Source: JABDMH01 sp965223025 (GTDB lineage: Bacteria; Bacteroidota; Bacteroidia; Chitinophagales; Saprospiraceae). From it: 64,000 nt of DNA. Under the pieces are notes generated by a model. It was not told the DNA's origin. It saw nothing but the letters and a program-made list of their open reading frames with translations, and ran no database searches. This document shows positions 33,082-42,108 of this stretch, piece after piece. The DNA is taken from contig CBDCVP010000023.1 in NCBI GenBank assembly GCA_965223025.1, forward strand, positions 3,162,001-3,226,000. Direction: 5' to 3'. The translations under genes and the position numbers were made by a program. The first letter of the stretch is position 1. Every line of letters starts with the position of its first letter.

Positions 33082-33506
33082 AAGATAAAGAGTCAAAAAC
33101 TTTTAATGTAAAATTAGACGCCATTGAATTTTTGGGATCTGAGATCACGACTCCTGAACAAATTAGTGGCACTACGTTAGACTTTGTGCACCAAGTGAAT
33201 ATTGTGCATAAAATGGATCTTGATAAATCCAAATTGATTGCAATCGCAGCAATTGAGACATCATCGAAGGATGAGCCAGGTCCAAAGGGCTCAGTTAAAA
33301 TTAGCTTCATTTTTAACATCGATAGCTTGCAGGAAAAAATCGACAGGAATGATGACTCAGGTACTTCAAACTTACCGGATAATCTCCTCAATGCGATTAA
33401 CTCGATCGTGCTATCAACAGCACGAGGTATTATGTTTAGTACTTTTAAAGGCACAATCCTGCACAAAGCTATTTTACCATTGGTACAGCAACTTGAGCGC
33501 CATTAG
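33078..33506 (+). CDS. SecB-like protein, putative chaperone of the TA operon
   Basis: 142 residues. The pattern is that of the SecB fold: a first beta-rich half (FVHQVNIVHKMDLDKSKLIA, VKISFIFNIDSL), then LPDNLLNAINSIVLSTARGI followed by FSTFKGTILHKAILPLVQQL, similar to the ...SRGTFPQLNLAPVNF region that closes SecB. SecB-like chaperones that control HigBA-type toxin-antitoxin pairs are known as TAC systems. I base this on fold-level resemblance only. Its start overlaps the antitoxin stop by 4 bp, and its stop is followed at once by noncoding repeat A1. Confidence 0.6.
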   Translation: MKDKESKTFNVKLDAIEFLGSEITTPEQISGTTLDFVHQVNIVHKMDLDKSKLIAIAAIETSSKDEPGPKGSVKISFIFNIDSLQEKIDRNDDSGTSNLPDNLLNAINSIVLSTARGIMFSTFKGTILHKAILPLVQQLERH

Positions 33507-33596
33507 GTTCCAACCCCGCTATGGCCACCCACACAGGTAATAAGGTGTGACTGCGGTAGTCGCCCCAGTTCAGCTAGCTGCTATGACAAGGAGCTG
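33507..33596 (+). repeat. Noncoding repeat A1, copy 3 (truncated)
   Basis: It starts directly after the SecB-like stop. The hairpin CACACAGGTAATAAGGTGTG and the block TCGCCCCAGTTCAGCT are shared with the other copies; homology ends after GCTGCTATGACAAGGAGCT. This marks the right border of the accessory island. The next gene is a conserved metabolic gene. Confidence 0.75.
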
Positions 33597-33608
33597 CATC
33601 CCTGATCA

Positions 33609-34424
33609 CTATATGGTCGATGATGCGAGATCATCAGTGCTGCGCTCATCACCAAGCTCGGATCTGATGGTATTGAGATCGGTACTCAACGCCTTTTGAA
33701 AAAGGGCCATATCAGATGAATGCAAAATGATGGAAACGCCTTCCTTCGCCCAATCGATTTGTCTCTGGGGATCCGCAGAGAAGTGAATGCCCACCGGACA
33801 GTGGTGCGCTCGACACTGAGCAATGATTTTCTTGACCATATTTACAAAATCCGGATGATCATACTGTTCTGGAATATCCATGCTGCACGACAAATCATGT
33901 GGACCAATCATGACTCCGTCCAGCCCCTTTATCTTGAGGAGGCTGGGTAAATTTTCAACAGCGAGCACACTCTCAATATTTATCCACAAGAATCTATCCC
34001 GATTGTGATGCTCGAGATACTGAGCCAGCTGAGGATCCAAAGTCATTTCCTGATGGATTACTGCAGCTAATTTTTCTCCCTTCAAGGGCCGATACTTGAC
34101 TGCACCCACCATCGCCTCCACCTGATCTACGTGCTCTACATAGGGAGCGAGAATGCCCATAGCTCCGGCATCCAAAGCCATGGAAGCCAAGAAAGGATCA
34201 GGCGACAGAATCCGGACCAATGGTGCAATGCCTATGCCACGGTACAGCTGACACATGGTCATCACTACCTGCCGATCTAAAGCCATATGCTCGGTATCAA
34301 TAAAAGCAAAATCTAAGTCAATGCCCTTTATGATCCTCGGCCAATGGGGGGAGGATGAGACGATCGCCGTGCCATAAATCCTCATACCGTCAGATAACTT
34401 GCTATGAATGTTCCTTGCTTCCAT
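33609..34424 (-). CDS. HpcH/HpaI-family aldolase (2-keto-3-deoxy sugar acid type)
   Basis: 271 residues from ATG 34424 (MEARNIHSKLSDGMRIYGTA); the in-frame ATG at 34469 adds 15 residues that are not family-like. The TIM barrel shows DFAFIDTEHMALDR near the start, GAMGILAPYVEHVDQVE, then IESVLAVENL and GLDGVMIGPHDLSCSMDIP, the metal- and substrate-binding blocks of class II pyruvate aldolases such as HpaI, RhmA and GarL. Family members split 2-keto-3-deoxy acids into pyruvate and an aldehyde, which would be the last step of uronate or rhamnonate breakdown. The neighbourhood of lyase-, sulfatase- and mannonate-dehydratase-like genes fits this. Confidence 0.88.
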   Translation of the reverse strand: MEARNIHSKLSDGMRIYGTAIVSSSPHWPRIIKGIDLDFAFIDTEHMALDRQVVMTMCQLYRGIGIAPLVRILSPDPFLASMALDAGAMGILAPYVEHVDQVEAMVGAVKYRPLKGEKLAAVIHQEMTLDPQLAQYLEHHNRDRFLWINIESVLAVENLPSLLKIKGLDGVMIGPHDLSCSMDIPEQYDHPDFVNMVKKIIAQCRAHHCPVGIHFSADPQRQIDWAKEGVSIILHSSDMALFQKALSTDLNTIRSELGDERSTDDLASSTI

Positions 34425-34701
34425 ATACCAATCAATCCTATTTACGAAATCGATTTCGCAAAATACCAAAGAATACCTCGCTAATTTATCTCCAGCGAGG
34501 AAATCTGAATAACCAGCTTACCAACTTCGCATGTACTTTCATCGACTCACTGCTGCTTTGATGGGATATCGGGAGAATCTAAATTGATTCCATCATTGTT
34601 AGTTTTCACGCACAAAAGTCAAAATCAACGAACACTTGGTCAAGAAATCGGAAGTCTCCACACTTACGGTAACCTACTTTTAGCTACAACCAATCTAGTC
34701 T

Positions 34702-36567
34702 ATGCCGTCAATCAAGATTTTTCTACTGATCACCATTCTCCTGTACTTCACAGCCCCTGCCTGGTCCCAGTCGGGCAGCATACATGAACCCGTGCGCTAC
34801 ATAGGTGGCGAAGCCATTGATCCCACGGTCCATGAGGGGCGCTTGCGATATGCCATTGGCGTGGAGAGTCGCCAGACATTGCGTGTCAATCGCACCCTCT
34901 CTGAAGTGGGATTTGACCAGGGATGGACTTACAGCCATGCTTCCAATCTAGCCTACTGGAGCGGAAAGTTTTATCAGCAATATCTCAGTAATCCCGTGGA
35001 CGAACACATCCCCCCAGGGCAGACACTGTTGATCACCTCTGCAGATGGCCGAGATTGGAGCGAACCCCAAATCATTTTTCCTCACTACCAAGCCCCAGAA
35101 GGGGTTGAAATTCCAGTGGGCTCCATCGGCTATATGATGCATCAAAGGATGGGATTTTATGTTACCTCCGACCATCGGCTGCTCACCCTGGCTTTTTATG
35201 GCCATGCAGAAGATCCATTCACCACAGGTGGAATCGGGAGGGTGGTCAGAGAGATATATCAGGATGGGTCTCTTGGCCCAATTTTTTTTATACGCTACGA
35301 CAGCCATACGTCCTGGAATGAGACCAATACCAGCTTCCCCTTTTATCAGAAGTCGACTGACGCCGGATTCATTAAAGCCTGCGATGAATTGCTCAATAAT
35401 AAATTAGTCACCTTACAGTGGTGGGATGAAGATCATGGTGTGGATGGCTTCTATCAGGTGAAGCAGGCACACGAGGCGCTATCTTACTATCACCGCAAGG
35501 ACGGTAAGGTAGTGGCTCTTTGGAAAAGGTCTGCAGCTGCCTTGTCTTCTGACAACGGTCTCACATTTTCCAAACCCGTGAAATGTCCCACTTTTGTGAT
35601 GGCAGGAGGTAAGGTATGGGGCCAGCAGACGGAAGATGGGCGGTACGCCATCAGTCATAATCCCATTAAAATGGATGAACACCGATACCCACTGATCGTA
35701 TGCACCAGTGACGATGGGATCCTATTCGACGATATGCTCATTGTGCAGGGTGAAGTACCTCCACGTCGCTTTTTTGGTAGATGGAAGGATTATGGACCCT
35801 GCTATGTGCGTGGCATCGTGGAGGGTAATGGCGATCCTCCCGGCGACGATATGTGGCTCACCTACAGCATGAATAAAGAAGATATCTGGGTCAGCAGAAT
35901 CCCTGTACCGATCAGGTATGCTGTGAATCATAGTGTCAGGGATGATTTTGATCAACTAGATGCCAAAGGCCATATCGATTCTTGGAACATCTATGCACCC
36001 ATCTGGGCACCCATCTCTATCGAATCGGAGCAAAACACGTCAAATAAATACTTGGTGTTAGAGGATAAAGACCCGTATGACTATGCCAGGGCGATTCGTG
36101 TCTTTAAGGAGCAGGCTACTTTGAATACTGGGATCAAAATCAAAACTGCCCAAAATAACTTTGGCGTACTGGAAATCGATCTGACCGATCGATATGGCAA
36201 TAGACCGGTGCAGCTTCGATTTGATCACGATGGATTCATCAAAGCAAACGATGGCCATGTGATGACATCTCTCATGGCGTATCAACCCGATACCTGGTAT
36301 ATGCTTGGGTGGTCTGTAGACGCAAGACATTATGGCCACTACTCGCTATCGATCGATGATGTCGAAGTCGTAAAAGATGCAGCCCTCGCTGGTTCGATTA
36401 AGTCGCTGGAGAGAATCTCTCTCCGCACTGGTCCATATCGGGATATACCCAACAGACTCACGGATAACGAAGCCAAACACAGTCCCTTACCTGGGGCCGA
36501 TTTTCCCACGTCGAATGCCAAATATTTTGTAGATGATTTCTGGGCTAGTGCCAACACTTTAAAATAA
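34702..36567 (+). CDS. Secreted beta-propeller polysaccharide-active protein (lyase- or sialidase-like)
   Basis: 621 residues. Signal peptide 1-22 (IFLLITILLYFTAPAWS-Q). Residues ~30-400 show repeated short blades (LLITSADGRDWSEPQIIFPH, AAALSSDNGLTFSKPV, VCTSDDGILFDD) like Asp-box propellers, with a histidine/tyrosine-rich block (YMMHQRMGFYVTSDHRLLTL, YDSHTSWNETNTSF). The last ~180 residues look like a concanavalin-type sandwich (DDFDQLD...WYMLGWSVDARHYGHYSLSI). The overall layout recalls propeller lyases that cleave rhamnose-glucuronate linkages, but a sialidase-like hydrolase is also possible. It is the first gene of a three-gene operon with a glycosidase and a sulfatase. Confidence 0.65.
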   Translation: MPSIKIFLLITILLYFTAPAWSQSGSIHEPVRYIGGEAIDPTVHEGRLRYAIGVESRQTLRVNRTLSEVGFDQGWTYSHASNLAYWSGKFYQQYLSNPVDEHIPPGQTLLITSADGRDWSEPQIIFPHYQAPEGVEIPVGSIGYMMHQRMGFYVTSDHRLLTLAFYGHAEDPFTTGGIGRVVREIYQDGSLGPIFFIRYDSHTSWNETNTSFPFYQKSTDAGFIKACDELLNNKLVTLQWWDEDHGVDGFYQVKQAHEALSYYHRKDGKVVALWKRSAAALSSDNGLTFSKPVKCPTFVMAGGKVWGQQTEDGRYAISHNPIKMDEHRYPLIVCTSDDGILFDDMLIVQGEVPPRRFFGRWKDYGPCYVRGIVEGNGDPPGDDMWLTYSMNKEDIWVSRIPVPIRYAVNHSVRDDFDQLDAKGHIDSWNIYAPIWAPISIESEQNTSNKYLVLEDKDPYDYARAIRVFKEQATLNTGIKIKTAQNNFGVLEIDLTDRYGNRPVQLRFDHDGFIKANDGHVMTSLMAYQPDTWYMLGWSVDARHYGHYSLSIDDVEVVKDAALAGSIKSLERISLRTGPYRDIPNRLTDNEAKHSPLPGADFPTSNAKYFVDDFWASANTLK

Positions 36568-36569
36568 TA

Positions 36570-38987
36570 ATGGTGGAAAAAATAAACCTTTGGACTTATC
36601 ATAGAGAAATTTCTCTCATTATTTTCCTCAGCATGTGCTTTGCGACCGCTGCTCAGGTTTCTGATTTCTCCGATGCTGTGATTTATTCTCCGGTCAGAGA
36701 CCACCCCCGGGTGAATAAATATCTCCAGATTTTTCAGGAGGAAGTACAGAAGAGAACAGGGATTACCTTACCAATTACGCACGAGCTCCCCTCAAAAGAT
36801 CAGGCCACCTTTTTTGTTTCTCAGCAAAAATTGCCAGCACGCAAAACAACCTCGGAAGGGTTTTCCGTTTTTACTGACATGGATGAAAACACCTTGTACA
36901 TCCATGGCCATGATCATCGAGGAATCCTTTATGGCATTGGCTGGATATTGCGGAAAATGGATTTAGAAAAGGGGAAAATAAGATTTCCCGAAGATATCGG
37001 TATAACTTCATCTCCGGCCTACCCCATCCGCGGCCATCAACTGGGCTACAGACCTAAGACCAATGCCTACGATGCCTGGTCGGTGGCCCGATTTGACCAG
37101 TACATTCGTGACCTGGCCATTTTTGGTGCCAATAGCATAGAAATTATGCCTCCCCGCACGGATGACGATTTCACCAGCGAGCATATGCAGGTGCCTGCCA
37201 GCGAAATGATCGTTGCCCAATCAAAAATATGCGACAGCTACGACATGGATGTATGGATGTGGTATCCAAATATGGGTAGTGACTATGTGCACCCCGATTC
37301 ACTCCAATTCGAATTGAACGAACGCCATCAGATCTTTAGTTCTTTGCCTCGCCTGGATCACCTATTTGTCCCAGGAGGTGATCCAGGTGAATTGGATCCC
37401 ACTCTCTTGTTCACCTGGCTCAAGAAGGTCGCTGTCGTCATGCACCAATATCACCCCAATGCAAAAATATGGGTTTCACCACAGGTCTTTAGACCGACGC
37501 AAGCATGGTTTGACATTTTTTATAAAGAAGTCAATAAAAAGTATGCCTGGTTTGGGGGAGTGGTTTTTGGTCCCTGGGTGAAAGTGCCCATTGACGAATT
37601 GCGTGCCGCCATTGATCCATCCATCCCGATCAGACGGTACCCTGATATTACCCATAGCCTAAGCTCACAATATCCGATCCCCGAATGGGATCTATCTTTT
37701 GCCGCCACCCTTGGTAGGGAATGCATCAATCCTAGACCAATTCAGGAAAAGATCATGCATAATGCGCTAGACCAATTTGCTCAGGGCAGCATCTCTTATT
37801 CCGAAGGTACCAATGACGACGTCAACAAATTTATCTGGAGCGGACAAGACTGGGACCCCGATCTACCAGCCATCGAAACATTGCGCGACTACGCCCGCTT
37901 TTTTATCGACGCCAATTTGGACGAAGAAATAGCTCAGGGACTGGTAGCCATAGAGAATAATTGTATCGGCCCCATAGCTACCAATGATGGGATTGATTTG
38001 TGCTTGCAGCAATGGCAGAAGCTAGAAGCCACCGCCTCTCCTCGAATCCTCAGGAATTTCAGATTTCAAATGGGGTTAATCCGCGCATACTATGATGCCT
38101 ACGTTCAACAACGTTATTTTTCTGAGAAAACCACCGAACTGAAGGCAAAAAAAATCCTGGCTACCTCACCGACCACAGACATTGACCGGGTGCTCGATCG
38201 TGCCATCTCCCTACTTCAGACTGATGATGAGGAAGCCATCATCACGACTTGGAAAGACAGATGCGAACAACTCGCAGATTCACTTTTTAACTCGATTGGA
38301 GCACAGTTGACCGTAGCCAGGCACGGTGCCATGAAAGGTCGAGGAAATTTCGTCGATCAAATAGATGTACCTCTGACCGATGCACCGTGGTTGCTGGACC
38401 AATTGCATCAAATCCGGAATCTCCCTAGGGATAAGGAGAAGTTAAAGAGAATAGCAGCTGTCTTGCATCGCACCGATCCAGGACCAGGTGGGTATTATGA
38501 CAATTTTGGCACTCCCCAAAGCTGGAATCGAATCAAACGAACCTTGACCTGGTCAGAAGATCCCGGCAGTTTACGTTCGTCAAGGGTGAGCTTTGGAGTT
38601 GGGATGCTGGGCAAAGAATGGGTGCATGAAATCACCGCAACAGGATTTGCCGGTCAAGCTACACCGCTAGCCTGGATGAACCAAGTAACTTCTCTATATG
38701 ATCAACCACTGGTGATCGAGTACGATCATCTGAACCCAGATCGATCCTACAAAATCAGGGTTGCCTATACTGGTCGATTTAGATCTAGACAAAAACTGGA
38801 GATCGATGGCACGCTCATCCATGACTTCATTCAAACGGGAGTACAACCCACCTATGAATTTGATATTCCGCAGGCAGCTCTACGCGACGGAAAGATAGAG
38901 CTGTCGTTTAACTGTGGCGAAGGCGAGCGAGGATCCCAGGTGAGTGAACTTTGGATCCTTTGCGGTACCACCCTAGATAATCATTGA
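36570..38987 (+). CDS. Secreted (beta/alpha)8-barrel glycosidase, GH67/GH115/GH20-like
   Basis: 805 residues with a signal anchor or signal peptide (IIFLSMCFATAAQ) near residues 13-29. The N-terminal ~120 residues (VNKYLQIFQEEVQKRTGITL, FSVFTDMDENTLYIHGHDHR, GILYGIGWILRKM) resemble the small alpha/beta domain that precedes the barrel in hexosaminidases and alpha-glucuronidases. The barrel starts with YPIRGHQLGYRPKTNAYDAW and has acidic candidates in FGANSIEIMPPRTDDDF and PGGDPGELDP. A C-terminal beta-sandwich (~690-800) may bind carbohydrate. Substrate unknown; an acidic, possibly sulfated glycan is suggested by the neighbours. It starts 2 bp after the previous stop. Confidence 0.65.
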   Translation: MVEKINLWTYHREISLIIFLSMCFATAAQVSDFSDAVIYSPVRDHPRVNKYLQIFQEEVQKRTGITLPITHELPSKDQATFFVSQQKLPARKTTSEGFSVFTDMDENTLYIHGHDHRGILYGIGWILRKMDLEKGKIRFPEDIGITSSPAYPIRGHQLGYRPKTNAYDAWSVARFDQYIRDLAIFGANSIEIMPPRTDDDFTSEHMQVPASEMIVAQSKICDSYDMDVWMWYPNMGSDYVHPDSLQFELNERHQIFSSLPRLDHLFVPGGDPGELDPTLLFTWLKKVAVVMHQYHPNAKIWVSPQVFRPTQAWFDIFYKEVNKKYAWFGGVVFGPWVKVPIDELRAAIDPSIPIRRYPDITHSLSSQYPIPEWDLSFAATLGRECINPRPIQEKIMHNALDQFAQGSISYSEGTNDDVNKFIWSGQDWDPDLPAIETLRDYARFFIDANLDEEIAQGLVAIENNCIGPIATNDGIDLCLQQWQKLEATASPRILRNFRFQMGLIRAYYDAYVQQRYFSEKTTELKAKKILATSPTTDIDRVLDRAISLLQTDDEEAIITTWKDRCEQLADSLFNSIGAQLTVARHGAMKGRGNFVDQIDVPLTDAPWLLDQLHQIRNLPRDKEKLKRIAAVLHRTDPGPGGYYDNFGTPQSWNRIKRTLTWSEDPGSLRSSRVSFGVGMLGKEWVHEITATGFAGQATPLAWMNQVTSLYDQPLVIEYDHLNPDRSYKIRVAYTGRFRSRQKLEIDGTLIHDFIQTGVQPTYEFDIPQAALRDGKIELSFNCGEGERGSQVSELWILCGTTLDNH

Positions 38988-38988
38988 G

Positions 38989-40332
38989 ATGCGTTACCTC
39001 TGCTTTTTATTGATTTGTCTGAGCGCATGTCTATCACCCATTGATCAGGCCACTTTGCCCAACATCATCATGGTCATGACAGATGACCTTGGCTATGGCG
39101 ATGTGCAATGCTATGGAGGAGAAATCCCTACTCCACACATCGACCGCCTGGCAAGCGAGGGTCTCCTACTTACCGACTATCACAGCAATGGAGCCATGTG
39201 CAGTCCTACGCGTGCTGCCTTCCTGACAGGAATGTACCAAAATCGGTTGGGGCCTGCCTTCGAATCTGCACTCAATGGGAGGACCCAGAAAGATGTCGGC
39301 CTACCGCAGGAAATACTTACTCTGCCTGAAATGCTCAGAGATGCCGGTTACACCACCGGAATATTTGGAAAATGGCACCTCGGCTATCAAAAGCCGCATC
39401 TACCCACAGATCATGGCTTTGATGAGTTTGTGGGCCTGCTCTCAGGTGATGGTGACCATCACAGCCACATAAGCCGATGGGGTGGAAAAGATTGGTGGCA
39501 CCAGGATGAGATCTTCATGGAGCCTGGATATACCACCGACCTCATAACGGAGAAGGGAAAGGGCTTCATCGAGTCACACCAACATCAACCTTTCTTTGCC
39601 TTTATCTCGCATTTGGCCATTCATTTTCCATGGCAAGGGCCCGACGATCCTGTGCATCGCCAGGAAGGTATTGACTATGCTGACGACAAATGGGGCGTCA
39701 TCCCAGATCGAGACAACGTACGACCGCATGTACGATCCATGATCGAAAAAGTAGATTGGAGTGTGGGCCAGCTACTGAGTCAATTAGAAGATCTAAACCT
39801 CACCGAAAAAACCATTTTCATTTTTACTTCCGACAATGGAGGCTACCTCACCTACGAATCTGGAGGGTTTAAAAAAATCTCCAGCAATGGTCGCTACAGA
39901 GGACAAAAAACGCAAGTGTACGAGGGGGGCCACCGCGTACCTTTCATCATCAGATGGCCACAAGGCATTGCGGCAGGCCAAGTCAGCCATCAGCAGGCGA
40001 TGACGATGGATTTATATCCTACATTCCTCAGACTGGTCAACTACCAAAATGACATTCCCCAAAAACTTGATGGAATCGATCTCCTACAACTGTTTAAGCA
40101 GGGTACAGTTTTGCCGCAGAGAAATCTATTCTGGAAAATGGACGAGAGTTATGCGGTGCGGAGAGGTCCATTTAAACTGGTAAAAGAGTCAGAGACCATT
40201 GAGTTTTATGATGTAGAAAAGGACCCTGGCGAACAAAATAATCTGCGCACCGACTCCACACAACTGGTAGAACAGATGCTGGATATCTATCACAACTGGT
40301 TGCAAGATATCGATAGCCCTTTTCTGCTGTAG
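38989..40332 (+). CDS. Sulfatase (S1 family, formylglycine type), lipoprotein
   Basis: 447 residues. The N-terminus MRYLCFLLICLSACLS contains a lipobox (LSAC), so the enzyme is likely tethered to a membrane. The sulfatase core is clear: NIIMVMTDDLGYGDVQCYGG (metal-binding DD), CSPTRAAFLTG with C71 as the residue converted to formylglycine, GKWHLGYQKPH, FTSDNGGYLTYESGG (second metal site) and a C-terminal domain ending in LQDIDSPF. It removes sulfate esters from carbohydrates in the periplasm after activation by an anaerobic or aerobic sulfatase-maturating enzyme not encoded here. It begins 1 bp after the glycosidase stop, in the same operon. Confidence 0.93.
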   Translation: MRYLCFLLICLSACLSPIDQATLPNIIMVMTDDLGYGDVQCYGGEIPTPHIDRLASEGLLLTDYHSNGAMCSPTRAAFLTGMYQNRLGPAFESALNGRTQKDVGLPQEILTLPEMLRDAGYTTGIFGKWHLGYQKPHLPTDHGFDEFVGLLSGDGDHHSHISRWGGKDWWHQDEIFMEPGYTTDLITEKGKGFIESHQHQPFFAFISHLAIHFPWQGPDDPVHRQEGIDYADDKWGVIPDRDNVRPHVRSMIEKVDWSVGQLLSQLEDLNLTEKTIFIFTSDNGGYLTYESGGFKKISSNGRYRGQKTQVYEGGHRVPFIIRWPQGIAAGQVSHQQAMTMDLYPTFLRLVNYQNDIPQKLDGIDLLQLFKQGTVLPQRNLFWKMDESYAVRRGPFKLVKESETIEFYDVEKDPGEQNNLRTDSTQLVEQMLDIYHNWLQDIDSPFLL

Positions 40333-40495
40333 ACATCTCTACATCACAGCCCACAATTGTCTCCCATATTCGATCGGCAGAAGGACATGGGCTCTGGAAG
40401 GTTCCGGTGTATCTGACCCAAGGACGGTGGCTAGCTAGCTGGTCTATGCCTCCCGAGACTCCAGCCCTAGCCTACTACACCCTCGTGAATCATTG

Positions 40496-41671
40496 TCATC
40501 TCACCGTCTCCAAATAATCATCATAGCTGGTTCCATCAAAAATTCTTACGAGATATTCACCCTTATCCAGGACAAGTACCTTATGGTCATATTTATACTT
40601 GATTTCCATCCTATCGATTGGAACACCATCTTCCTCTCCCTTTTTATACGCAGATACGATTACTGGAAATTTCGTTTTGTCTCTATCGATTTTTATTGGC
40701 ACCGGATTAAAATCATCATTTTCATACATCCAAGCCGGTCTTCCATTTCTGTATCGGGTGATTGGATGAACAATTTCTATATCCACCTGGTCAGAAAATC
40801 GGATGACCTCCCCTTCACCATCTGTAAAGATGGAAGGAAGCGAAATATCGAGTTCAGTCAGGCATGGATGTTCATTCATCACGAATTTCTCCGTAAAGTT
40901 GTCTTGATAAATAGTTAGCGGATCTATCCCTGTCTTATCCTTCAGATACTTGGCCATCCAATAAGAGCTCCGTCGCTTGATGACTTCCGATTCAATCGCG
41001 TGATGGAATCCACAAACAATGACGATTCGAGCACCGGGATTTGTCAGCAGATACTTTATGATATTATCAGCTTGAACCTCATCCCTATCTTTTCCTGCGA
41101 CCTTGGCAGATGCCTCATAAGCAAACGGAACATAGCCCAACGTCAAGGCCCTTCTCACCAAATCGCCCATCTTTGGCTCCATGGTGTATGTACCAGTCAC
41201 AGGAGAGTCTAATGGATATCCTCGATTTACCAAATTCGAATCAAAAAGCACAGTGCTATTGTTCAAGTGAATGAATGTTTCCACCCCAAGATGCCGGAAT
41301 CCCTGCTGCCCCAACTTCCCTAGCAACCACTTGGCAAATATTCGGTGCTGGGGTCTGAGATGATTTTCACTAATGATTACGATCTGATGGTCTTTTGCCC
41401 GATCGACGATATAGGGAAGTGCTTCCATAATTGTATAGTCGTCAACTCTGACACTATCTAAGCCCCACGATATGGGGATGTCAGAATAAGAACTAGCGTT
41501 GTAATATTCTCCAATAAAAGAATATAGAGTTCCAGCCCTGGTAGGCCGAATTGATCCGTCGGCAATGCCACTTTCAATCTGATGTGAAAATTTTAATGCG
41601 AATGGCGTCCTTTGTGCCTTGGCACCATGACCGATGTTGAGCAAAATTAATGCGACCAAGAGATTCTTCAT
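40496..41671 (-). CDS. Secreted ChaN/EreA-like (Tiki superfamily) protein
   Basis: 391 residues from ATG 41671; the upstream ATG at 41740 is less likely because the signal peptide MKNLLVALILLNIGHGAKAQ begins at 41671. The central domain shows IVIISENHLRPQHRIFAKWL, then LGVETFIH and VPFAYEASAK, and IVIVCGFHHAIESEV: Glu/His motifs shared by erythromycin-esterase-like, ChaN and TraB/Tiki proteins. These may bind metal or haem or act as proteases or esterases; the precise activity is unclear. C-terminal ~120 residues are beta-rich. It is convergent with the sulfatase gene and single. Confidence 0.7.
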   Translation of the reverse strand: MKNLLVALILLNIGHGAKAQRTPFALKFSHQIESGIADGSIRPTRAGTLYSFIGEYYNASSYSDIPISWGLDSVRVDDYTIMEALPYIVDRAKDHQIVIISENHLRPQHRIFAKWLLGKLGQQGFRHLGVETFIHLNNSTVLFDSNLVNRGYPLDSPVTGTYTMEPKMGDLVRRALTLGYVPFAYEASAKVAGKDRDEVQADNIIKYLLTNPGARIVIVCGFHHAIESEVIKRRSSYWMAKYLKDKTGIDPLTIYQDNFTEKFVMNEHPCLTELDISLPSIFTDGEGEVIRFSDQVDIEIVHPITRYRNGRPAWMYENDDFNPVPIKIDRDKTKFPVIVSAYKKGEEDGVPIDRMEIKYKYDHKVLVLDKGEYLVRIFDGTSYDDYLETVR

Positions 41672-42108
41672 AGACTTCAACGATGCCAGATGGTTTCGGC
41701 TACATCCGATATGGGGGAAGATAGTATCTGAACGTGTCATGCAAGCAGGTGTTTTCGGATCAAAGGTAAAAGCGCGGCACTACTCTGGAGGCGCACTTGT
41801 CCTTCCATCTGTCCCCGACTGCATCAATGGACACATAGGCTGGATACCCATGATGCAATATTCATGATATCATTCCATTTCTACCAAGATGCAAAAGGTG
41901 CCCCAAAGAAATATAGATTCACTGATGCTGAGTTTTGGTGGCTCATGGATCTCGATATGGAAAGTAGGACCGCGTCAAAGCGCGGATCAGAACATTCCCG
42001 GGCCAACCTTGTTGGTTTAGCAAAATCGCATATGGCACCAACGGCAATGCTGTTTATCTGGATAAAACGCACGTTACTTACACTTGAAAAGTCTGCTGAA
42101 ATCGATTC
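41672..42108. other. Intergenic stretch without recognisable gene
   Basis: It holds only short frames in both directions (for example 41864-42112 plus) that lack family resemblance. No repeat shared with other regions was noticed. It would contain the promoter of the ChaN/EreA-like gene. Confidence 0.5.
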
